From: a virus
Direction: 5' to 3' (one strand)
IMG/VR virus record: IMGVR_UViG_3300032294_002030
Coordinates: 1 to 58,046 of that record
DNA length: 58,046 nucleotides
Of this stretch, positions 24,858 to 33,778 are shown in pieces. The stretch's first letter is position 1. Each line of letters begins with the position of its first letter. The position numbers and the translations under genes are program-made. The notes beneath the pieces were generated by a model. It ran no database searches. It saw only the letters and a program-made list of their open reading frames with translations, and had not been told where the DNA came from.

Positions 24858-27386
24858 ATGTATCAAAATATCTATGTAGATATGTATGGAGATTCTCCTG
24901 CGGTGTATGTTTGGGATGACGTAGAAGGACTAGCTATGCTGCCCCTGTCAGAATTTAAGTACGCATACACTCCGGACCCCCGGGGTAAGTGGCTAACCAT
25001 GACCGGGAAGCGAGTGTCTAAGACTCGTATGTTTCGCAGAGAAAGTCCAAATGTGTTTGAAAGCGATCTTCCAATGGAAACTCGCGTACTTACTGATTTG
25101 TATTTAAACGACGATACGCCGTCCACCGGAAACGTAACTCTATTCTTTGACATAGAGGTGTCAATGAAAGAGGGCATCCCCGACGTTCACAAAGCAAACA
25201 ACGTTGTAACTTCTATAGCTCTGTACAACCCACACACCGAAAAATATACTGTATTTGTATTAGATGAGCGCGGGTTGTACACAAATAGATCGTCTGATAA
25301 GTTAGATATTATTTTTTGTGATAGGGAATATGTGTTATTACACAACTTCATCTCCGCATATGAAGATATCAAGCCAACTATTATTACTGGATGGAATAGC
25401 AACGGGTTTGATATTCCATATATGTACAATCGTCTTAAAAACGTTTGCGGAGTTCAGACCGCGCATAGATTAAGCCCTATACAAAAAGTTAGATATTCTG
25501 AGTGCAGGGATAGATATTTGATCGCGGGGGTAAGTTCGCTTGATTATCTTGAGCTATACAAGAAATTTACATATAAACAGCAGCCAAATTATCGACTGGA
25601 TACGATTGGTAGAATCGAAGTTGGTATGGGTAAAGTGGAATATGAAGGGTCTTTGGACACGCTGTTTGAGCAAGACTTGGAAAAGTTTATTGATTACAAC
25701 TTACAAGACGTAAAAATCATCGTAGAGTTAGATAAGAAAAAACGATTGATTGAACTAGTAAGAGGTATTTGTCATATCGGACACGTACCATACGAAGATT
25801 ATAACATGAGTTCCAGATTTCTTGAAGGAACTATTGTTACTTATCTTCATAGAAAAGGAATTGTTGTTACCAACAAACCAATAACCAACCAAGAAAATGA
25901 GAACGCAGATTCCGACGATGACTCCACCTTTACGGGTGCATATGTAAAAGAGCCCGTCCCGGGGCTGTACGAATGGGCGTATTCTCTCGACTTGCAGTCT
26001 CTGTACCCGTCGATTATTATGAGCTTAAATATTAGTCCGGAAACCAAGGTAGGGTATGTTAGAAATTATAACGTAGAACAGCATATTAGAAAGGATATTC
26101 CGACATACGTGGTGGAAGAAGTCAATAATAATGGCAGTGTAGAGATGGATTACCGTCAATTTATGGAATTTCTCGAAGAAAATTCATTGACGGTTAGCTC
26201 AAATGGCGTGTTGTACTCTAACATTAAGCGTGGAATTATTCCAGAAATTTTAGAAAATTGGTTTGACAAGCGCGTAGAGTATAAAAACCTGATGAAGAAG
26301 TATTCCAAAGAAGGAGACGCCGAAAAGGCAACGTACTACGATCAGTTACAACACATTCAGAAAATTTTTCTAAACTCAATGTATGGATATCTTGGGCTGA
26401 CAGTTGGTAGATTTTATGACGTTGACAACGCAACAGCAGTAACTATAACTGGACAAGACGTAATCAAGTCTAGCGCAAAGGTAGTAAATGCACATTATAG
26501 CAAGGCACTGGGTGAAGTAAAGGACTATATTACCTATATAGACACCGATTCTATTTACGCCTCTGCTCTTCCTTTACTACTAGCTGAATCTTCCGAAGAA
26601 CCGATATTAAACCGTACGATTAAAATTGCGCGTGAAATGGAAGCGAAATTAAATAAGTTTTATGATACGTTTTCTCTTCGGGCGTTTAATTGTAAATCCC
26701 ATCGATTGTATATTAAGGGAGAATCTATTATCGAAACTGGATTGTGGATTGCCAAAAAACGATATGCACTAAATAAAGTGTATGATTTGGAAAAAAACTC
26801 TGCGCCAGATGATCATCTTGTAGTAAAGGGAATGGATACAGTTAGATCTAGTTTTCCAAAAGCGTTTCGGGAATTCTTGAAACAACTATTATTCGATGTT
26901 CTTTATAAAACCCCAAAATCAGATATAGATAAAAATATTTTAAATTTCAAGCAAACTATGTCTTCGCTGGCATTTCTTGATGTTGCTCGAAACACTTCTG
27001 CGAATAACATATCTAAATTTTTGGTGCCCAACGGAAACAGTATGTCTACGAAAAAAGGAACACCAGTTCATATTAAAGCGTCGATAGCATACAATAGATT
27101 ATTGGTAATGTTTAAGATGACAGATAAATATGATTTTATTCGCGAAGGAGAAAAAATCAAATATGTTTATCTTAAGCCCAATCCACTTAGAATACCCGCG
27201 CTGGCTGTTAAGGGATATAACGATCCCCAACATATCATAAATCTTGTATCAGAGTACATCGATTATGAGGCACTGTTTGATAAAGAATTGCGAAATAAAC
27301 TAGAAGATATTTATTTAGCGCTGGGCTGGGGTATTCTACCAACCGACGTAAATACTAACGCGAACGAATTTTTTACATGGGAATAA
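24858..27386 (+). CDS. 43: B-family DNA polymerase (T4 gp43-like)
   Basis: 842 residues. The proofreading exonuclease has motif I FFDIEVS with Asp98 and Glu100, motif II TGWNSNGFDIPYMYNRL near 176-190 and motif III YNLQDV. The polymerase has motif A DLQSLYPSIIM near 378-385, motif B KIFLNSMYGYLG near 500 and motif C YIDTDSIY near 560. This is the main replicase, working with the clamp at 27791 and the loader subunits at 28513 and 30312. Length and motif spacing are normal. Confidence 0.96.
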   Translation: MYQNIYVDMYGDSPAVYVWDDVEGLAMLPLSEFKYAYTPDPRGKWLTMTGKRVSKTRMFRRESPNVFESDLPMETRVLTDLYLNDDTPSTGNVTLFFDIEVSMKEGIPDVHKANNVVTSIALYNPHTEKYTVFVLDERGLYTNRSSDKLDIIFCDREYVLLHNFISAYEDIKPTIITGWNSNGFDIPYMYNRLKNVCGVQTAHRLSPIQKVRYSECRDRYLIAGVSSLDYLELYKKFTYKQQPNYRLDTIGRIEVGMGKVEYEGSLDTLFEQDLEKFIDYNLQDVKIIVELDKKKRLIELVRGICHIGHVPYEDYNMSSRFLEGTIVTYLHRKGIVVTNKPITNQENENADSDDDSTFTGAYVKEPVPGLYEWAYSLDLQSLYPSIIMSLNISPETKVGYVRNYNVEQHIRKDIPTYVVEEVNNNGSVEMDYRQFMEFLEENSLTVSSNGVLYSNIKRGIIPEILENWFDKRVEYKNLMKKYSKEGDAEKATYYDQLQHIQKIFLNSMYGYLGLTVGRFYDVDNATAVTITGQDVIKSSAKVVNAHYSKALGEVKDYITYIDTDSIYASALPLLLAESSEEPILNRTIKIAREMEAKLNKFYDTFSLRAFNCKSHRLYIKGESIIETGLWIAKKRYALNKVYDLEKNSAPDDHLVVKGMDTVRSSFPKAFREFLKQLLFDVLYKTPKSDIDKNILNFKQTMSSLAFLDVARNTSANNISKFLVPNGNSMSTKKGTPVHIKASIAYNRLLVMFKMTDKYDFIREGEKIKYVYLKPNPLRIPALAVKGYNDPQHIINLVSEYIDYEALFDKELRNKLEDIYLALGWGILPTDVNTNANEFFTWE

Positions 27387-27407
27387 CTATATACACGGGA
27401 TGCTTCT

Positions 27408-27773
27408 ATGGGAATGTTTGATTATATTAGAATAGAACAGATATTACCCGGAGAAACGGAAATATCTAAAGTAGAGTATCAAACTAAATCGTTTGAATGT
27501 TTGATGGAAGAGTATGTTATTACTGCTAAAGGAGAACTATATCTAGAAAAGTGGGATTATGAATGGGTGGATGATGAGGGGTATTTGTTTTTTGGAGGAT
27601 ATTTAAACAAAATACCAAATTCATATCGCAGAACATACTTGTGCAATTTCTATGGAGATGTTAGATTTTATGGTAAAGCCCCACACCACTCCACCGGTAA
27701 GTGGAGAGAATATTACGCTCGCTTCACCGAGGGATCATTAAAAAGAATGTGGTATGTAGATTTGAACTATTAA
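27408..27773 (+). CDS. Conserved phage hypothetical protein (MGMFDYI family)
   Basis: 121 residues beginning MGMFDYIRIEQILPGE and containing YQTKSFECLMEEYVI and LYLEKWDYEWV. This opening and the middle motif recur in small proteins of many phages, without a known function. It is acidic and aromatic-rich, with no membrane segment, and lies between polymerase and clamp. Confidence 0.7.
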   Translation: MGMFDYIRIEQILPGETEISKVEYQTKSFECLMEEYVITAKGELYLEKWDYEWVDDEGYLFFGGYLNKIPNSYRRTYLCNFYGDVRFYGKAPHHSTGKWREYYARFTEGSLKRMWYVDLNY

Positions 27774-27790
27774 TTTAAACAAAGGTTATT

Positions 27791-28516
27791 ATGGACAAAG
27801 AACGGTTTGAACGGTTTATAACGAAATACAATTTAAATGGAACATGTGAATCGGTATTGATTAAATCCACCGGAAATGCTCTAACGGTAAGCGCTGCGTC
27901 TCAAGATCAGTCAGTCGCGAGCATTGTTCACGCATCTAATATACAATTCCCGGAAGGGGAATATCCTATATATGAAACACAAAAACTCAAATCTTTGTTG
28001 GCAGTTGCGAATGCAGACAACAACTTAGAAGTATCGGTTGTTTTTCACGGAAACGTGCCCGGAAAAATTATGTTTTCTGATGGGTTTGTTGAAGTAAATT
28101 ACGCTCTAGCAGATAAGATCGCCATTCCCAGTTCGCCCAACATTAGCAAGCCCCCTCCATTTGAATCTACCGTATATCTAGATCAGCAATTTATTACTTC
28201 GTTTATTCGAGCCAAGGCTGCTCTGTCTGACAGCGACAGTGTGTTGATTACATGCTCAGATTCTGGAACGGCGACCTTTCATGTAGGACATTCTAATGTA
28301 AATACGAGCAACATTGTACTGTCCGCTAGATGTGACTCGACCGCTCAACACACCATCAATCGATATTCTGCTAAATATTTACGCGATGTGTTAGTCGCTA
28401 ATAAAGATGTGCGTGATGCTGAGCTAATGGTAAGCTCAAAGGGATTGATAAAAATCGTATTTATGGCAGACGGGATGTCTTCTACCTACTACATAACCAA
28501 GAGTCTACTTTCATGA
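27791..28516 (+). CDS. 45: Sliding clamp (T4 gp45-like)
   Basis: 241 residues (T4 gp45 is 228). The two-domain pattern of clamp folds is visible, with FPEGEYPIYETQKLKSLLAV in the first half and INRYSAKYLRDVLVANK in the second, and a C-terminal YYITKSLLS. It is followed by gp44 with a four-base overlap, the usual arrangement in T4-like phages. The clamp tethers the polymerase and in T4 also activates late transcription. AAAGG lies before ATG 27791. Confidence 0.88.
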   Translation: MDKERFERFITKYNLNGTCESVLIKSTGNALTVSAASQDQSVASIVHASNIQFPEGEYPIYETQKLKSLLAVANADNNLEVSVVFHGNVPGKIMFSDGFVEVNYALADKIAIPSSPNISKPPPFESTVYLDQQFITSFIRAKAALSDSDSVLITCSDSGTATFHVGHSNVNTSNIVLSARCDSTAQHTINRYSAKYLRDVLVANKDVRDAELMVSSKGLIKIVFMADGMSSTYYITKSLLS

Positions 28517-29433
28517 CCAACATAGACCACGCAATTTGGTTTGAGCGGTGGCGCCCCGCCACGCTAGATGATTATGTGGGAGACGAATTTATCCGACAAA
28601 AGTTGGCAGAATATATTCAACAACAATCGATTCCACATTTGCTGTTTCACGGCACCGCTGGGACGGGGAAAACTACAGCAGCTAAGATTCTAGTCAATTC
28701 TATATCATGTGATTACTTGTTTATCAACGCTTCGGATGAAAGAGGGATTGATACAGTCCGAGATAAGATCAAAAGTTTTGCCTCTACTATAGGATTTAAT
28801 CCTCTGAAAATTGTGGTATTAGACGAAGCCGATTATCTCGGGCGGGATGCACAACCAGCATTAAGAAATCTTATGGAAGCATATAGCGAAACCACTAGAT
28901 TTATTCTAACGGCAAACTATATAGAAAGAATCATTGACCCCTTGATTAGTAGGACACAAGTCTATAAATTACTACCACCGTCTAAAGCAGACGTAGCTCG
29001 TAGGCTTGCAAAAATACTACAAGAGGAACAAGTAGAGTACGAGAACGCATCAGTAATAAAACTGGTAAAAGACTACTATCCAGATATCAGAAAAATTATT
29101 AACACGGCACAGCTACAAACCTCAGATAATAAGTTAATAGTTACTGAATCAGATCAATCCATGCAGGACATGAAACGTAATATGATTAACATATTACAGG
29201 AAAAATCCCCGTTGACGAATAAAATTAATCAAATTCGACAGTGGGCCGCGGATAATAAAATACAAGACTTCACGGAATTATATGAAGAGCTATATGATAA
29301 GGTAGACGTTTACGCTCCTACTAAAGTTCCTCAAACGATACGTGAAATTGCAGAGGGGATTTATCGTGACGCGCATATTTCCCTTAAAGAAATAAACTTT
29401 GTAGCAACATTAAATAATATTTTAACACTTTGA
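28513..29433 (+). CDS. 44: Clamp loader large subunit (T4 gp44-like)
   Basis: 306 residues, AAA+ ATPase. Markers: ERWRPATLDDYVGDEFIRQ, Walker A HGTAGTGKTT near 46-55, DEAD-type Walker B VVLDEADYLG near 103, sensor 1 FILTANY and an SRTQ where most loaders have SRCQ. It loads the clamp at 27791 onto primed DNA together with the gp62-like protein at 30312. The Cys to Thr change in the SRC motif is conservative in position, keeping the arginine finger. Confidence 0.93.
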   Translation: MTNIDHAIWFERWRPATLDDYVGDEFIRQKLAEYIQQQSIPHLLFHGTAGTGKTTAAKILVNSISCDYLFINASDERGIDTVRDKIKSFASTIGFNPLKIVVLDEADYLGRDAQPALRNLMEAYSETTRFILTANYIERIIDPLISRTQVYKLLPPSKADVARRLAKILQEEQVEYENASVIKLVKDYYPDIRKIINTAQLQTSDNKLIVTESDQSMQDMKRNMINILQEKSPLTNKINQIRQWAADNKIQDFTELYEELYDKVDVYAPTKVPQTIREIAEGIYRDAHISLKEINFVATLNNILTL

Positions 29434-29442
29434 GGATCATTT

Positions 29443-29739
29443 ATGAATCAACGACCGCCAATTGAACTAGACCTTAGTAACGCACAGGACATCAAGTGCG
29501 AGCGCCCGGGTTGCGGAAACTATACGTTTCAAGAAGTAGTACTAATGAAAAAAGTCTCTGCGTTGCTTTCTCCGAACGGTAAGGCTGGTATAGTTCCTAT
29601 TCCTACATTTGCATGTAATGTATGTGGACATGTCAACGCACAGTTCCTCCCGGTTAAGCTAAACGAGCGATCATCGGTTGACAACGAAAGTCAACCCCTT
29701 ACATCAGAAGCTCGTCCGTCGCTTACCCTAGAGAGATAA
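29443..29739 (+). CDS. Zinc-ribbon protein of T4-like phages
   Basis: 98 residues with two Cys pairs: CERPGCGNYTF near 19-24 and FACNVCGHVNAQF near 57-60, preceded by VPIPTF. The PIPTFAC-x-x-CG pattern is familiar from small hypothetical proteins in the replication operon of T4-like marine phages. Likely a metal-binding adaptor; function unknown. The last 25 residues are polar and probably disordered. Confidence 0.7.
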   Translation: MNQRPPIELDLSNAQDIKCERPGCGNYTFQEVVLMKKVSALLSPNGKAGIVPIPTFACNVCGHVNAQFLPVKLNERSSVDNESQPLTSEARPSLTLER

Positions 29740-29742
29740 CAC

Positions 29743-30315
29743 ATGTCAGATCCAGCGTCATATATACTTCAACAAGAATTTAGACAGAACACATTAAGAG
29801 ATCGTGGTATTTATTATTTTGCTGGAGAGTTTTCTCAGACCAGTGTACAAGAGGCAATTACGTGGATTTTAGAAGCTAACATGCAAAGCAATCCCCTTGA
29901 GAATCTTACGCTAATTATTACCAGCCAAGGTGGGGATTTATTCTCTGCATTTGCACTCATCGATGTCATGCGCGGCAGCAAGATTCCTGTACATACTGTT
30001 GGACTTGGTATAATTGCTAGTGCTGGGCTATTAACGTTTATCGCGGGTGAGCCCGGGGAAAGAGTTATTACTCCGAATACAAGCTTACTATCCCATCAGT
30101 GGTCGTGGGGCGCATATGGGAAGGAACATGAGCTTATTGCGAGCGGCAAGCAATTTGATATCATGACTAAGAAAATGATATCGCACTATAAAAAATGCAC
30201 AAAGCTCTCGGAAAAAGTTATTCGTGAAAAACTTTTACCGGCACAAGACGTATGGCTTACGTCCGAAGAAGCAAAGGAATTCAACTTGGTAGACACTATT
30301 AAAGATTTGCGATGA
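29743..30315 (+). CDS. ClpP-like serine protease
   Basis: 190 residues, S14 family. The nucleophile is Ser93 in GLGIIASAGLL, His118 lies in SLLSHQWSW, and an Asp in LLPAQDVWLTSEEA is the likely third residue. The SQGGD oxyanion segment is also present. It is not fused to or next to capsid genes, where phage ClpP-like proteases usually act; instead it lies between gp44-like and gp62-like genes. It may process or turn over host or replication proteins. The next gene overlaps it by four bases. Confidence 0.88.
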   Translation: MSDPASYILQQEFRQNTLRDRGIYYFAGEFSQTSVQEAITWILEANMQSNPLENLTLIITSQGGDLFSAFALIDVMRGSKIPVHTVGLGIIASAGLLTFIAGEPGERVITPNTSLLSHQWSWGAYGKEHELIASGKQFDIMTKKMISHYKKCTKLSEKVIREKLLPAQDVWLTSEEAKEFNLVDTIKDLR

Positions 30316-30776
30316 CACCAAAAAAGAAGGGCAGCGAATCAAAAAATGTGTTTGATTTTATTAATGCCATAACGCAAGATCAATCACCTAATTATTTTGA
30401 TTCGCTGACTGAGGAAGAGGTAAAGCTATATCACAGATCCAGATACATGATCAATAGATATTTGTCTATGAATCCCGCGTATGCAGAAGTCGTGAATATA
30501 GTACAAAAATATAGTAATATGCCGGATAAAATGCATTACCGATTTCTATCCGGTATATTACCTAAACAAAAGCAGTTTAATAAGTATATAAAAAGTTCGG
30601 TAGAAGCTAAGTATCCGGGATGGTTAGTTTCTCTTGTGGCAAAACACTTCTTAGTATCGTCTGTACAAGCTATTGAATATCTTGACATTCTTTATGCTAA
30701 GAATAAAGAAGAAGTATTAAAACTTTGTAAAATGTATGCAGTTGATCCTAAACTTTTAAAGGAAATAAAATTATGA
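30312..30776 (+). CDS. 62: Probable clamp loader small subunit (T4 gp62-like)
   Basis: 154 residues (T4 gp62 is 187). The segments VFDFINAIT, RYMINRYLSMN, MHYRFLSGILPKQKQFNKYIK resemble the gp62-like family pattern of an N-terminal FDF/INR-LSM core and a PK-K-F-x-K motif. The position close to gp44 and gp45 genes supports it. Known role: forms the gp44/62 complex that loads the clamp. Call rests on remembered motif pattern, hence moderate confidence. Confidence 0.65.
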   Translation: MTPKKKGSESKNVFDFINAITQDQSPNYFDSLTEEEVKLYHRSRYMINRYLSMNPAYAEVVNIVQKYSNMPDKMHYRFLSGILPKQKQFNKYIKSSVEAKYPGWLVSLVAKHFLVSSVQAIEYLDILYAKNKEEVLKLCKMYAVDPKLLKEIKL

Positions 30777-30946
30777 CTAGACTAGACGTATTGGCAGAAT
30801 TTACCACGATCACAAAAAACGGGAACGATCCAGCGGCTCGTGTGGTTAACTCGGAACGAATGGCGGATGAAATTGTTCGCCTTCGAGTTAAGTTGCACGA
30901 AACGCAGCGTTTGTTGAACGATCTACTTGAAGAATCTAAAAGTTAA
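30773..30946 (+). CDS. Small helical protein (57 aa)
   Basis: Starts by ATGA overlap with the previous gene, with AAAGGAAA 7 bases upstream. Sequence MTRLDVLAEFTTI.. ends in a heptad-like helix (MADEIVRLRVKLHETQRLL). A short coiled-coil protein, function unknown; its tight spacing with dCMP deaminase supports it being real. Confidence 0.6.
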   Translation: MTRLDVLAEFTTITKNGNDPAARVVNSERMADEIVRLRVKLHETQRLLNDLLEESKS

Positions 30947-30952
30947 GAAATT

Positions 30953-31399
30953 ATGGATTGGTACTCGTATTTTAAGAACATTTCGGACATCGTTGCGCTC
31001 AAGTCTAAAGACCCTGACACGAAAGTGGGCGCGGTAATCGTTGGTCCAGAAAAGGAAATCGTCTCTACTGGATACAATTCATTCCCGCGAGGAATCAACG
31101 ATGATGTAGCATCCAGAAAAGAACGACCGGAAAAATACTACTGGATGGCACACGCGGAACTCAACAGCATCGTGAATGCGGCAAGAAACGGAGTGTCTAC
31201 TAAGGGATGTTCTATCTACACTACATCTGATGTTCCGTGTAATGATTGCACTAAAGCTATCATAAACGCGGGAATTAAAAACGTGTTTTGTGTAAAGAAC
31301 GGAGGGCCGCAATCAGATAAGTGGAAAGAACAAGAAGCTCGCAGTATTGAGATGTTTACTGAAGCGGGCGTAAATGTGTACTACTTGGGTACAGATTAA
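30953..31399 (+). CDS. dCMP deaminase
   Basis: 148 residues of the cytidine/deoxycytidylate deaminase family. The zinc site is HAELNSI (His and catalytic Glu near 67-69) with PCNDC further on. GAVIVGPEKEIVSTGYNSFPRG is typical of the dCMP branch. It converts dCMP to dUMP for dTMP synthesis and so complements dUTPase (23973). Confidence 0.93.
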   Translation: MDWYSYFKNISDIVALKSKDPDTKVGAVIVGPEKEIVSTGYNSFPRGINDDVASRKERPEKYYWMAHAELNSIVNAARNGVSTKGCSIYTTSDVPCNDCTKAIINAGIKNVFCVKNGGPQSDKWKEQEARSIEMFTEAGVNVYYLGTD

Positions 31400-31424
31400 T
31401 ATAAACTTATAAAAAAGAGGTTTT

Positions 31425-32087
31425 ATGCCAAAGACTAACAAAAGCAAAAAAAAGACGCACCTTGCAATCGTACTAGATCGTTCCGGTTCAATGACTTCTA
31501 TTAGAAAACAAGCATTAGATGCATTAAACGAAACCTTGAGCGGCATCGCCAAAGATGGATCTCTTGGTGGGGAAACCGACGTTACTATTGTATTGTTCGA
31601 TACTACGGTCGAAACTTTAATCGAAAGCGTTCCCCATGATATGTTACCTGAAATTACCGAAGAACAGTATGAGCCGCGTGGCCTCACTGCGCTATATGAT
31701 GCAGTAAACCACGCAATCGATCAGATTGTTGACCCGAACGAAACAGATGACACCGCGTATCTAGTGACAACTATCAGTGACGGAGAAGAAAATAGTTCGC
31801 GTACTGTTAATCAACAAGTGATTTCTAACAGAATTAAAGACCTAGAAGCTACTGGAAAGTGGACGTTTAATTTCATGTTAGCTAACCAAGATATTCACAA
31901 GTTCGTTCAAGACATGGGCGTTCGCGGTGGTAATGTCACGGCCTTCACTTCAACTGCTGCCGGTGTTGTGCATGGAAGTTATGCGTTGACCGGTTCTTAC
32001 TCCACATACCTATCCGCTCGCCATTCAGGATATACAACGGTAGGAAACACGTTTGATCCCGCGAGTGTTGTTAGCGGAGTTCCCTAA
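31425..32087 (+). CDS. von Willebrand factor A domain protein
   Basis: 220 residues. The MIDAS metal site is intact: DRSGSM with Asp18, Ser20, Ser22, the Thr of RGLTALYDAV and the Asp of ISDGEENSS. No signal peptide or second domain; the last 40 residues are Gly/Ser/Thr-rich. Such small vWA proteins mediate metal-dependent protein binding and in bacteria often pair with MoxR-type ATPases or tellurium-type stress genes. None of those is here; the following genes are a macro domain and a SLOG-like protein. AAGAGG precedes the ATG. Confidence 0.85.
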   Translation: MPKTNKSKKKTHLAIVLDRSGSMTSIRKQALDALNETLSGIAKDGSLGGETDVTIVLFDTTVETLIESVPHDMLPEITEEQYEPRGLTALYDAVNHAIDQIVDPNETDDTAYLVTTISDGEENSSRTVNQQVISNRIKDLEATGKWTFNFMLANQDIHKFVQDMGVRGGNVTAFTSTAAGVVHGSYALTGSYSTYLSARHSGYTTVGNTFDPASVVSGVP

Positions 32088-32590
32088 TGATTGAGTATAT
32101 TAACGGTGACGTATTAAATTCCGGCGAAGCAATAGTTGTACATGGGTGTAATTGTTTCAACAACATGGGGTCTGGTATTGCAAAGCAAGTCAGTATCGAA
32201 TATCCCGAAGCGACGATTGCCGACTATGAAACGGTTCCGGGTGATGTTAATAAGCTAGGTAGATATACAACGGCTATTGGTAAAAATGGTACACGGATTA
32301 TCAATGCGTACACTCAGTATCATTATTCTCGCACCCAAGTTAATGCTGATTATAATGCTATTGAACGGGCGATGGCGAACATATGTAGTGATTTTCCCGA
32401 CCAGAAAGTAATTGCTATGCCGAAGATTGGTGCAGGATTGGCGGGTGGTGATTGGGATATTATTGAGAAGATTCTAGAAAAGGTATCCAATGAATACGAT
32501 AGAGTTTTTCGTGTGTACATTTATCATAACGTATATCCCGTACAACCCACTAAGCCAGACTTTGCTAAGTGGAAGGAAATGATGGAATGA
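32087..32590 (+). CDS. Macro-domain protein (ADP-ribose binding/processing)
   Basis: 167 residues. The fold is marked by YINGDVL, IVVHGCNCFNNMGSGIA and MPKIGAGLAGGDW, the loops that hold ADP-ribose in macro domains. Members bind or hydrolyse ADP-ribose derivatives such as ADP-ribose 1''-phosphate or protein ADP-ribosylation. Stop of the vWA gene and start of this gene overlap. With the NAD salvage genes at 37.5-40.6 kb it suggests attention to ADP-ribose chemistry during infection (inference). Confidence 0.9.
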   Translation: MIEYINGDVLNSGEAIVVHGCNCFNNMGSGIAKQVSIEYPEATIADYETVPGDVNKLGRYTTAIGKNGTRIINAYTQYHYSRTQVNADYNAIERAMANICSDFPDQKVIAMPKIGAGLAGGDWDIIEKILEKVSNEYDRVFRVYIYHNVYPVQPTKPDFAKWKEMME

Positions 32591-32796
32591 GAACTCCGTG
32601 GATTAATGGATTTGCTATTGCGTGGAGTAGCCACTGCGGGTGTTGCTATCATTATACACTATTCTACAGACGGAACGGTAAGACGAGAGTTCTCGAACGG
32701 TTCTTTGGGATTGGTAAGCGAGAGTACGTTACGCTAGCAAAGCAACTCATTAAATATTTCAAATACGAGTACAATAATGATGTACATCAATCATAG
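32587..32796 (+). CDS. Small hypothetical protein (69 aa)
   Basis: Starts at ATG 32587 by ATGA overlap with the macro gene; an in-frame reading from 32569 is nested in that gene. The product has a Cys cluster SSHCGCCYHY and a basic C-terminal half (REYVTLAKQLIKYFKYEY). It overlaps the next gene by 20 bases. Function unknown. Confidence 0.55.
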   Translation: MRTPWINGFAIAWSSHCGCCYHYTLFYRRNGKTRVLERFFGIGKREYVTLAKQLIKYFKYEYNNDVHQS

Positions 32797-33337
32797 TGGC
32801 GGGTGTGAAGGAGCCGACATGGCTTGGGAAATATCTGGATTAGAATACGGTGTCAAGACTATTTCCTATTCCTTTCACGGGCACACTCAGTATGGGGAGA
32901 ATCCATATATTATGAATTCGGATGAACTAAACGAAGGGTGGGAAGCTTGTAAGATTGCCGCTGAAACACTTAATCGGCCCTTAGAAAGAAGTAAATCAAC
33001 TTACGTCAGAAAACTTATTTGTCGTAACTGGTTCCAAGTAAAACATTCAGAAGCTATCTTTGCGATTGGAACATTCGCGAGCTATAGTAGAAAGATTGTA
33101 AATGGCGGAACCGGCTGGGCAGTTCAAATGGGAATAGATAATAAGAAACCGGTTTATTTATTTGACCAAAATGAACAGGTATGGAAGCAATATAGTTACC
33201 GCCATGATAGATTTATTTCTGGGTTAACTCCACTTCTTACCAGAGATTTTGCCGGTATTGGAACGCGGGCAATTACCGATGCTGGTTTGCGAGTAATACT
33301 GGATGTATATCAACGAACCTTTGGAGAACTAAAATGA
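32777..33337 (+). CDS. SLOG-like (DprA/LOG Rossmann) protein
   Basis: 186 residues. The opening HSGGCEGADMAWE and FHGHTQYG resemble the phosphate-binding part of SLOG-superfamily Rossmann proteins that bind nucleotides or nucleotide-derived ligands; VNGGTGWAVQMGIDNKKPVYLFD and FAGIGTRAITDAGLRVI give the later strands. SLOG proteins appear in signalling and conflict systems as sensors of NAD- or ADP-ribose-derived molecules. Substrate not determinable here; the macro domain two genes upstream makes an ADP-ribose link attractive. Confidence 0.6.
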   Translation: MMYINHSGGCEGADMAWEISGLEYGVKTISYSFHGHTQYGENPYIMNSDELNEGWEACKIAAETLNRPLERSKSTYVRKLICRNWFQVKHSEAIFAIGTFASYSRKIVNGGTGWAVQMGIDNKKPVYLFDQNEQVWKQYSYRHDRFISGLTPLLTRDFAGIGTRAITDAGLRVILDVYQRTFGELK

Positions 33338-33576
33338 CTAACGGAAAAGGAGATACTCCACGCCCATTTAGCGTGGATCAAAAAACATACGAAACTAATT
33401 GGGCGAATACGTTTAAGCAAACGTCGGATAGACCTCTTAGTCTATCCGAAAAGTATGCTCTACATGCGGAGTATGTGCAACAAGTAGAATCCGGTATGTT
33501 CTGGGAAATGCACCCAGAACTTACCGGAACGTGGGAAGTAGATAAAGAGCAGTGGTACGCTAAGATGGGAGCGTAG
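33334..33576 (+). CDS. Small conserved phage protein (NGKGDTPRPFSV)
   Basis: 80 residues starting MTNGKGDTPRPFSVDQKTYETNWANTF. This opening, with Gly-Lys-Gly-Asp and Pro-Arg-Pro, recurs in small phage proteins of unknown role. The sequence is polar with a Trp-rich C-terminal half. Overlaps the previous gene by ATGA. Confidence 0.65.
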   Translation: MTNGKGDTPRPFSVDQKTYETNWANTFKQTSDRPLSLSEKYALHAEYVQQVESGMFWEMHPELTGTWEVDKEQWYAKMGA

Positions 33577-33577
33577 T

Positions 33578-33778
33578 ATGTTTCAGCCTACCTTAACAGC
33601 AGCGAAAGAAGTCGGGAAAACCGAACGTGGAAACTTATATATAATTCTACAAGATGCTCCCACTTCATTTCATGTGAGCGTGGTCGTAGAAGGAATTACC
33701 TACTACGACCACGTAGAACAGCCTCAATCAAAAGAAGAAATAATGAAGCGAATCGAAGAATTGGAAGTTAGAGATTAA
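33578..33778 (+). CDS. Hypothetical protein (66 aa)
   Basis: Short acidic protein predicted as a beta hairpin followed by a helix (KEEIMKRIEELEVRD). It ends convergently with the minus-strand gene, the two stop codons overlapping, and no terminator hairpin lies between. Function unknown. Confidence 0.5.
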   Translation: MFQPTLTAAKEVGKTERGNLYIILQDAPTSFHVSVVVEGITYYDHVEQPQSKEEIMKRIEELEVRD

